A stretch of DNA of 64,000 nt. Source: Paenibacillus urinalis. GTDB lineage: Bacteria > Bacillota > Bacilli > Paenibacillales > Paenibacillaceae. The notes under the pieces were generated by a model. The model was given only the letters and a program-made list of their open reading frames with translations. It ran no database searches and was not told the DNA's origin. Shown piece by piece: positions 58,838 to 64,000 of this stretch. Both the position numbers and the translations under genes were made by a program. The stretch spans positions 124,001 through 188,000 of the forward strand of contig NZ_CP118110.1 in NCBI RefSeq assembly GCF_028747985.1, in the 5' to 3' direction. How positions within the stretch are numbered: position 1 is the stretch's first letter; each line of letters begins with the position of its first letter.

Positions 58838-59887
58838 CTAATTTAAAATTTTTTTGGCTTGATCGATTACATATCGAGCATCGGGTCCAACACCACGAAG
58901 TGTAGCAGATGAAAAAGACCGCTGTCCAGGTATTCCCACATAATAAAGTCCTTCTACAGCAGTACTTACCCCTTTCTTTTGTAACGGTTCTTCATTCACA
59001 TTTAAAGCATCTAACCTCTTTAAATATTCATAATTTGATCGATAACCCGTTGCAAATATGACCTGATCTATCTTCTCTTTCTCACCGTTTTCCCAAACCA
59101 CTCCTTCTTCATAAAAGGCACTGAACATCGGTCTTTGTTGTGGTTTTCCTTCCTTTAATCGCTGTCGATAATGATCTAGATCCATTACGGATGAATTAAG
59201 GGCTAACTTTTTACCGATGGGCCAAACGGAATCGATACCAAACCATTTAAACCAATCATGAATATCTCGACCTAAAATACGCTGCGGCACCAGAGATACA
59301 GGTTCTCTTACTGCGAGTGTAGCATGTGCTACTTCCGCTAATTCCATGCTAATTTGTACTGCTGAATTCCCTCTCCCCACAACAATTACCCTTTGATCTT
59401 TGTATGCTTCAGGGGATCTATAAAATGCAGAATGAGTTATAGACCTTTTGTAAGTTTGCTCTCCGGTTATTTGAGGAACATAGGGCTTGTTAAACGATCC
59501 GGTAGCACAGATAAGAGTCCGGGATAAGTACCTTTTGCCTGAAGAAGTATGAATTTCAAAAACACCTGTATTATTCCGGAGCACCTCTATGACTCGGGTA
59601 TGAAAAACCAGAGGCAACTCAAAAAATCTCGCGTATTCATTTAAATACGCTATCACTTCATCTCGAAGTGGATAACGCTCCCCCGGAGATGCCAAAGGAA
59701 GACCCGGTAATGATGAGTACTTAGCCGGTGAAAATAACTTAAGGCTGTCATAATAATAAGGCCAAGATCCTGCAGCCTGCCCCCCAGCTTCTAAAATCAA
59801 AAAAGAACGTCCACTCGTCTTTAAATAATATCCCGAGGCTAAGCCTGCCTGGCCGCCGCCAATAACAATCGTATCCCAAATTTTCAT
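58838..59887 (-). CDS. arsO: Flavin-dependent monooxygenase ArsO-like
   Basis: The 349 residues have GGGQAGLASGYYL (FAD), YYYDSLKLFSPAKYSSLPG, the NADPH motif VGRGNSAVQISMELAE (with Arg in place of the usual Ala/Gly), and FATGYRSNYEYL. The order is that of CzcO/ArsO-like monooxygenases; a close but distinct relative is at 29499. Position between the MarR gene and the MFS exporter suggests oxidation of trivalent arsenicals. No operator directly upstream, so it is probably transcribed with the MFS gene 25 bases upstream. Confidence 0.78.
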   Translation of the reverse strand: MKIWDTIVIGGGQAGLASGYYLKTSGRSFLILEAGGQAAGSWPYYYDSLKLFSPAKYSSLPGLPLASPGERYPLRDEVIAYLNEYARFFELPLVFHTRVIEVLRNNTGVFEIHTSSGKRYLSRTLICATGSFNKPYVPQITGEQTYKRSITHSAFYRSPEAYKDQRVIVVGRGNSAVQISMELAEVAHATLAVREPVSLVPQRILGRDIHDWFKWFGIDSVWPIGKKLALNSSVMDLDHYRQRLKEGKPQQRPMFSAFYEEGVVWENGEKEKIDQVIFATGYRSNYEYLKRLDALNVNEEPLQKKGVSTAVEGLYYVGIPGQRSFSSATLRGVGPDARYVIDQAKKILN

Positions 59888-59912
59888 TTGTACCCTTCCC
59901 TTTCCTACATCA

Positions 59913-61166
59913 TTATGAGACTTGATACAAGCGTTTCCGCCGATGATTATAAAATAAAAACAGACTACACAACCATAAAAGCAGAGCGGCCGCAGTGTTA
60001 ATCATCGTATCTCCGAACACGGAGAGTAAGGTGAATCCCAAAAAAGGGCCTAATGCTGCTCCCACATCGACAATCATGGAGTAAAAAGATACGACATGAT
60101 GCCGATTGGAGGACGTAGAAGCGTACTGAGCAGCGTCTGCATCAGTAAGGGTTGTCACAATAGAAGAAATAAGAAGTAAGGCGATCAAAGTAAGTAACCA
60201 AGCTAATGTATTGACATTCAAGCCCAAAATGGCAAACATTATTCCTCCGGCTATAAAACTTACGGTTAACCAAACCGTCCTTGATTTGGATTTATCGCTA
60301 AGCTTACCTGCCCAATAACCTAAGATCGGATCTGAAAACCATTTACATGCAAGCAGAATGCCGGTAATCGTAGCTGCTCCGATAGAGCTCAATAAAGCTA
60401 TCTTTGAAAAGTCCTGCAGTTCAATCCAATAACTTAAAGTGGATTTCATATAACCTTGAAATAGGAGGGAAACACTGAATCCAGCAAAAAGAATGATGAG
60501 GAGTTTTGAATCTATTTTTAACATTGCTCGCTGGTCCAATTGTGTTAATTCTTTTTTTGTCATTTCATTACTGCCTGGCTTACGAATAAAGAACAATAAC
60601 GGGATGGAGATCAAAGCAAATATACCAAATCCCATAAGTACAAATGAAACCCCGAAATTTTCTGACAACAGAGAGCCAAACACCATACCCACCACAGCCC
60701 CACAGCCTGAGAGCCCATTAAACAGTCCAGTAAGCTTACCCGGCTGGCTGCTTACGGTAACAGCTTCAACGATCGAAAGTTGACCGGCTTGTCGGATAAA
60801 TGACCAAGCAATGCCCCAAATACATCTTAATACGAGCAAAAAGGCAAAACCTTGAAAGTATCCGTAGGAAAAAGTAGTAATTATTGTGAGTATAATTGCA
60901 ATCATTAATCCACTTTTAATGGAATACCGGGTATAGAACCAGCCAATGAGCGGATGAATTGGAATGCGGATAAAACGATTAATAGATAGTAGAACCCCTA
61001 CCTGCCATAAAGCAGTTAGTCCAAAATCCTTGCTATACACAGGTAATACTGCGTAAAGCATTGCATCACCAAATAAACAAATTGCTGTTATTATTGCGAT
61101 AATTCTCAGATTATTTTCAACTTGTGGTGTATTAAGTGGTTGATTCCTCTTCCTTTCAACGAGCAA
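59913..61166 (-). CDS. MFS exporter, arsenic-island type
   Basis: The 417 residues have twelve membrane helices and the MFS loop motif SIKSGLMIAIILTIITTF / GRLSDKSKSR-type (WAGKLSDKSKSRTV). Members of this group in ars operons (ArsK or ArsJ families) export arsenite, antimonite or arsenical esters; I cannot decide which. The promoter holds ACTTGTTATTTGCAAGT with -35 TTGCAA, 17 bases, -10 TATAAA, so it is likely controlled by the MarR regulator. It precedes the arsO-like gene by 25 bases. Confidence 0.8.
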   Translation of the reverse strand: MLVERKRNQPLNTPQVENNLRIIAIITAICLFGDAMLYAVLPVYSKDFGLTALWQVGVLLSINRFIRIPIHPLIGWFYTRYSIKSGLMIAIILTIITTFSYGYFQGFAFLLVLRCIWGIAWSFIRQAGQLSIVEAVTVSSQPGKLTGLFNGLSGCGAVVGMVFGSLLSENFGVSFVLMGFGIFALISIPLLFFIRKPGSNEMTKKELTQLDQRAMLKIDSKLLIILFAGFSVSLLFQGYMKSTLSYWIELQDFSKIALLSSIGAATITGILLACKWFSDPILGYWAGKLSDKSKSRTVWLTVSFIAGGIMFAILGLNVNTLAWLLTLIALLLISSIVTTLTDADAAQYASTSSNRHHVVSFYSMIVDVGAALGPFLGFTLLSVFGDTMINTAAALLLWLCSLFLFYNHRRKRLYQVS

Positions 61167-61236
61167 CGTTCTTCACACTCCTCTGCTTCGCTTCTCAATA
61201 AATGGTTTTATGAAACATCTTCTTTATACCCTTAAA

Positions 61237-61253
61237 ACTTGTTATTTGCAAGT
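61237..61253 (-). promoter_or_regulatory. MarR-type operator of the MFS gene
   Basis: ACTTGTTATTTGCAAGT. On the minus strand it contains -35 TTGCAA, with -10 TATAAA 17 bases later. Confidence 0.65.
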
Positions 61254-61335
61254 AATTTTATATAAAATAAAATAAAGATCTTCTATATTTTAACTGAATT
61301 TAGGGAAATAAAAATAAATATTTAGAATATAATTT

Positions 61336-61352
61336 ACTTGCATTTTACAAAT
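61336..61352 (+). promoter_or_regulatory. MarR-type operator, plus-strand promoter
   Basis: ACTTGCATTTTACAAAT. -35 TTGCAT, 17 bases, -10 TATAAC on the plus strand. It points to the small frame at 61433. Confidence 0.55.
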
Positions 61353-61432
61353 ATATAGTATATAACTTAATCAAATAAATAGATCAGGGGGATCATTCCA
61401 TCTTTAGAGAATTTTATTATTACGAACACACA

Positions 61433-61531
61433 ATGAACCAAGAGAAAAATACAACAGAATGGCTAGATGACAGTATATTCAGAACAATAGAGACCCTCCT
61501 CTCAAGTAATGTAAAAACGACCTTCTATTAA
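61433..61531 (+). CDS. Small open frame downstream of a MarR-type site, 32 aa
   Basis: ATG 61433 reads MNQEKNTTEWLDDSIFRTIE and ends ..SSNVKTTFY at TAA 61531, overlapping a strong hairpin (AACGACCTTCT..AGAAGGTCGTT). In frame upstream it continues FREFYYYEHT to an ATC codon eight bases after AGGGGG, so the true start may have mutated. Only the promoter placement and terminator support it. Confidence 0.35.
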   Translation: MNQEKNTTEWLDDSIFRTIETLLSSNVKTTFY

Positions 61532-61574
61532 GAAGGTCGTTCTGTATTGACGATTCGGCAATTTAGAATTAAAC

Positions 61575-61640
61575 AAACCTGCCCGTTAGCTTAATAAAAA
61601 TGGAGCAGATTGCCGACCGGTAATCTGCTCCATTCTATTT
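61575..61640. repeat. Interspersed terminator-like repeat
   Basis: AACCTGCCCGTTAGCTTAAT, then hairpin GGAGCAGATTGCCGACCGGT..ATCTGCTCC (61602-61631). Confidence 0.8.
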
Positions 61641-61644
61641 GAAT

Positions 61645-61694
61645 AGCTGCAAACTTTACATTGTTTTATACAATCGGCGAGGTGCATCTCTCAT
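61645..61694 (-). pseudogene. Duplicate of the 3' end of the phosphatase gene
   Basis: It matches 51833-51881 with a few changes, encoding RDAPRRLYKTM then stop. The repeat copy precedes it in both places, so repeat plus gene end were copied as one unit. Confidence 0.75.
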
Positions 61695-61699
61695 CTCCT

Positions 61700-62359
61700 T
61701 TATGATTTTTCTCCACCTGACATATCTTGATCGAAGGGGATTTTAATCGTTGGAGTCTCATGAGTTTTAAGCTCTTGAGAAATGGAGTGAACATTTTGGA
61801 TTAATACTGCAGCATTCTCTTTAAACTCAGTGTAATTTAAAAAAATAGTCAAAAGAACAATGATCAGTCTTACTGTTGGAAAATAGAAATATTTAAGGAA
61901 AACTTTAAGATCCATTCCTTCAGGTGGTTTGAGATCGGATATCAATTCCTGTACTTGTTCTCTGGTTATATATTCAACTTTTGATTCTTCATCATTTTCA
62001 TTTGGTATCGCAATTTTTTCTGGTATTTGTGTTTTTACAAATTTAAGGAGTTTAACATGAAAATCTATTGGGAATGTAAGTGAATTTGAGTATGTACTTG
62101 TAGAAATAATGCTGTTTATTACCTTTGCTGTATCATCTTGATCAAGATCGTAGGTAGTAGATATGGCTTTCGATGCTTTATGCACAGTGTCCACAAGTTG
62201 AGTTAAAGTTTCAGGCAGCGACTTTAGCGAGTCCGGCATTTGAGGTATCATTACATCGCTTAGTGATTTCAGTTTTTTAAGCTGTTCGTTTATATCTATT
62301 TCAGTTCCTTCCAACTCTTTAAGACTTTCCTGAATCAAAATATTTAAATCTCTACCCAT
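61700..62359 (-). CDS. Hypothetical protein with one membrane segment, 219 aa
   Basis: The N-terminal 150 residues are helical and charged (LKELEGTEIDINEQLKKLKS, ..ISTTYDLDQDDTAKVINS); one hydrophobic stretch (FYFPTVRLIIVLLTIFLNYT near 165-185) could anchor it, with a short outer or inner tail. No signal peptide. I do not recognise a family. GGAGGCG lies before ATG. No clear operon partner; its 3' end abuts the duplicated phosphatase tail. Confidence 0.55.
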   Translation of the reverse strand: MGRDLNILIQESLKELEGTEIDINEQLKKLKSLSDVMIPQMPDSLKSLPETLTQLVDTVHKASKAISTTYDLDQDDTAKVINSIISTSTYSNSLTFPIDFHVKLLKFVKTQIPEKIAIPNENDEESKVEYITREQVQELISDLKPPEGMDLKVFLKYFYFPTVRLIIVLLTIFLNYTEFKENAAVLIQNVHSISQELKTHETPTIKIPFDQDMSGGEKS

Positions 62360-62484
62360 TTTATCGCCTCCATTATTCCTTCAGTTGTTACTATTTTGAT
62401 CAAGATATTTATCCTATCATTCTAATTGATTTTAAGCGAGGGATCATTACAATGTTATCCAATGCCTATTACTCTGATCCCCTT

Positions 62485-62655
62485 TTAGCAAAAGTATAGA
62501 GACACATTATAAAACGTCCAAACATTAGTTCTAGTCTCTATTTCCGCATGCCCTTTAACGTTATCTAAGACTGCTCTTATCTTTCTTTGCTTCTTCTCAT
62601 AATCATGCTCAGGCTGAAATCCTGCGAACTCATGAGTCTGAGTGAGGAAACTGAA
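62485..62655 (-). pseudogene. Open frame fragment, unrecognised
   Basis: A minus-strand frame without start codon reads THEFAGFQPEHDYEKKQRKI and RAVLDNVKGHAEIETRTNVW. It looks like the C-terminal part of a lost gene. No family recognised. Confidence 0.3.
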
Positions 62656-62680
62656 TCATTTCGAGGGAGTTGAATAAGAA

Positions 62681-62836
62681 TTATATCTTCATAAAGTAAT
62701 CAGTAAGCTTCTCATTTTCTTTTTCACGTAATCGTTTATTTTCTTGTTCAAGTTCTTTACCAATAATCAATGAGGCTATAAGTAGAACGACTAAAACAAT
62801 TACAATAATTATAAATGCTATATCAACTTTATCCAA
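62681..62836 (-). CDS. Small membrane protein, 51 aa
   Basis: I chose TTG 62836 because GGAGGG lies nine bases upstream; the longer frame to 62971 has no site. The product is a single membrane helix (VDIAFIIIVIVLVVLLIASL) followed by a charged tail (LEQENKRLREKENEKLTD) with coiled-coil character. Single-helix small proteins of this kind occur in phages and plasmids; function unknown. Confidence 0.55.
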   Translation of the reverse strand: MDKVDIAFIIIVIVLVVLLIASLIIGKELEQENKRLREKENEKLTDYFMKI

Positions 62837-62971
62837 TTTAATGACCCTCCTTTCTTCTTCAGCTGCCTTATATCTTGATTTTATTGGAATTGTATCACAA
62901 CTAGTTCTTTTATCGGCTAATTTCGTTTGATAGCACACCCATTCAGCCTTTTTGATGTATGTAAAACTCAC

Positions 62972-63388
62972 TTTTTCTAATAACGGTAATGAAGTTGTTC
63001 TTTCCCTTTTTCAGTTAATGTGTAAGTTATATAAAGAACAATAGCGTGAGTTCTATAGACTCACGCTATTGGTTTTATTAACGATATTTAAAACACCAGG
63101 AAACATATAGTTTAAGCAAGGCAAGTCAAGATTAGATTTAATGAATTAACAACCAGAAAGTTCAAAGCATAAGTTTGAGGATTACTCAACATTTGATAAC
63201 ATCATTGTGTAAGAAGCAGGATAGATGGCGAAAATTATAGCGATACTTAAAACAAAGATCTTACCTTTAGTAGTTAGCACTTATAATAGAATCCCTTATA
63301 AACATGTTGTTAATAGAATATATAATACTTGCATAGGGTATGATCTTCAGAATAATTGAGAATTGATTTCTCACTTCGTCTTTAATAT
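62972..63388. other. Intergenic stretch with a bidirectional terminator
   Basis: AATAGCGTGAGT-TCTATAG-ACTCACGCTATT followed by GGTTTT lies at 63040-63077. The remaining bases are AT-rich and hold no recognised gene. Confidence 0.7.
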
Positions 63389-64000
63389 TCAAAAATTTAT
63401 GAACTGAACAAATACTGGATCCCTAAGTTTACCTGCCCTTGTCCAATTTCGTATTTTTACCTGGGCATTAATTATAGGTTCTAAGTACACAAAATCTTTA
63501 TTCTCTCCTGTTTTAATTTTATTATTGATTCGGTACAAATCTCGCTTATTATCAGAGTTGACACCAAAACGAATCAGTCCAGCGTACGTGACCTCACCAT
63601 TTGGCTTCCTGATCCCGGCTATCCAACCAAACTCACCTTTACGATAGCCCATGATGACTACATCGATATAAGTCCAGTTAATGACCTTCAGCCAATCTGT
63701 AGAGCGGCGGCCAACATAGGTGCTGTCCAAACGTTTGCCGACCATTCCCTCCATCTGCGTAAGCTCCATCTGCTTGAACAGAGCCTCGCCAGCTCCCTGT
63801 ACAAATGGAGTTTTACCCATTCTAGTGTTAGGAAATGGTATGGCCTGCAGCAGCTCCTTACGTTCTTGCAACGGAAGTTTACGTGTGTCTTGTCCGTCAT
63901 AATGAAGGATATCGAATACTACATAAGTAACTGGCAGGGTCTGAGACATAAAATTAATCTTATCTTCCTTACGAGCTAGGAAACGTTTCATAACCAGCTC
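63389..64000 (-). CDS. ATP-dependent DNA ligase, C-terminal part (5' end outside window)
   Basis: The frame is open to the window edge (..ELVMKRF) and ends at 63389. It shows ligase motifs IIIa-like YVVFDILHYDGQDTR, motif IV MEGMVGKRLDSTYVGR, motif V DWLKVINW and then an OB-fold (VVIMGYRKGEFGWIAGIRKP, YAGLIRFGVN) with PVFVQFINF-like end. Such stand-alone ligases occur in Bacillales for NHEJ-type repair or on mobile elements. The adenylation Lys lies outside the window. An N-terminal remnant of a similar ligase lies at 24323-24514. Confidence 0.85.
   Translation of the reverse strand, partial: ELVMKRFLARKEDKINFMSQTLPVTYVVFDILHYDGQDTRKLPLQERKELLQAIPFPNTRMGKTPFVQGAGEALFKQMELTQMEGMVGKRLDSTYVGRRSTDWLKVINWTYIDVVIMGYRKGEFGWIAGIRKPNGEVTYAGLIRFGVNSDNKRDLYRINNKIKTGENKDFVYLEPIINAQVKIRNWTRAGKLRDPVFVQFINF

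Noticed and set aside
1..64000. CRISPR array, rRNA, tRNA or phage structural genes
   Set aside because: I looked for regularly spaced repeats, tRNA-like cloverleaf ends and typical phage motifs and found none. The repeats present are dispersed and of hairpin type.

Overview
The window looks like an accessory island of a Gram-positive, low-GC, spore-forming bacterium of the Bacillales, most likely Paenibacillus or a close relative. This is inferred from the gene types: a copper-amine-oxidase-like 'stalk' secreted protein, BdbC/BdbD, CtaG, CadC/CadA, CopZ/CopA, a ydaO-type c-di-AMP leader, AGGAGG ribosome binding sites and frequent TTG/GTG starts. No rRNA, tRNA, CRISPR array, replication gene or tail/capsid gene was seen, so plasmid versus chromosome cannot be decided.

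Region 1 (1-5.9 kb) carries a ThiF-like fragment, a PAPS-reductase-like gene with a decayed 5' end, a HicB-like antitoxin, an XRE regulator with its own operator, a tyrosine recombinase beside a perfect inverted repeat, and a secreted NPCBM-type protein. Region 2 (6-24.7 kb) is a graveyard of mobile DNA. It holds an IS200/IS605 element, IS3 remnants, an IS30 element that decapitates a secreted protein, a group II intron, fragments of GH1 glycosidase, GNAT and DNA-ligase genes, and two long inverted copies of a Tn7-like terminus (TGTCGGG..GACAAGAAC). Intact genes lie between them: matrixin-type metalloprotease and lipoprotein genes, a sugar acetyltransferase, a MORN-repeat protein, a BlaR1/BlaI pair and an M23 peptidase.

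Region 3 (24.7-49.1 kb) is a metal and redox island: CopC/CopD, two CadA ATPases each with an ArsR/CadC regulator, a flavoprotein, BdbC/BdbD, CtaG, a FixH/YtkA-like lipoprotein, CzcD, alkaline phosphatase, a second group II intron, a copper operon (copZ-copA-nitrite-reductase-like-glutaredoxin) behind a CsoR-type operator, a response regulator and histidine kinase flanking a YdhK-like lipoprotein, and a Cys-rich copper-storage protein. An NlpC/P60 hydrolase behind a c-di-AMP riboswitch follows. Region 4 (50-61.5 kb) is an arsenic island: IS110, a phosphatase, arsC, arsB, two arsR genes, trxB, an ArsN-like acetyltransferase, a Cys-tailed flavoprotein, a Cys-pair MarR regulator, an ArsO-like monooxygenase and an MFS exporter. 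The last four share a TTGCATTTTGCAA-type operator. The window ends in small hypothetical genes and the C-terminal part of an ATP-dependent DNA ligase.

The most notable signals are these. First, an IS110 element whose leader RNA carries a 10-nt copy of its left target flank, with a complement of its right flank 17 nt further on, as expected of a bridge RNA. Second, a family of short terminator-like repeats is the landing site of both group II introns and the IS110. Third, three 15-bp BlaI-type operators (ACTACAAnnnRTAGT) link blaI with ctaG and the FixH-like gene more than 10 kb away. Fourth, a MarR/arsenic regulon has four operator sites. Fifth, there are the Tn7-like solo ends.
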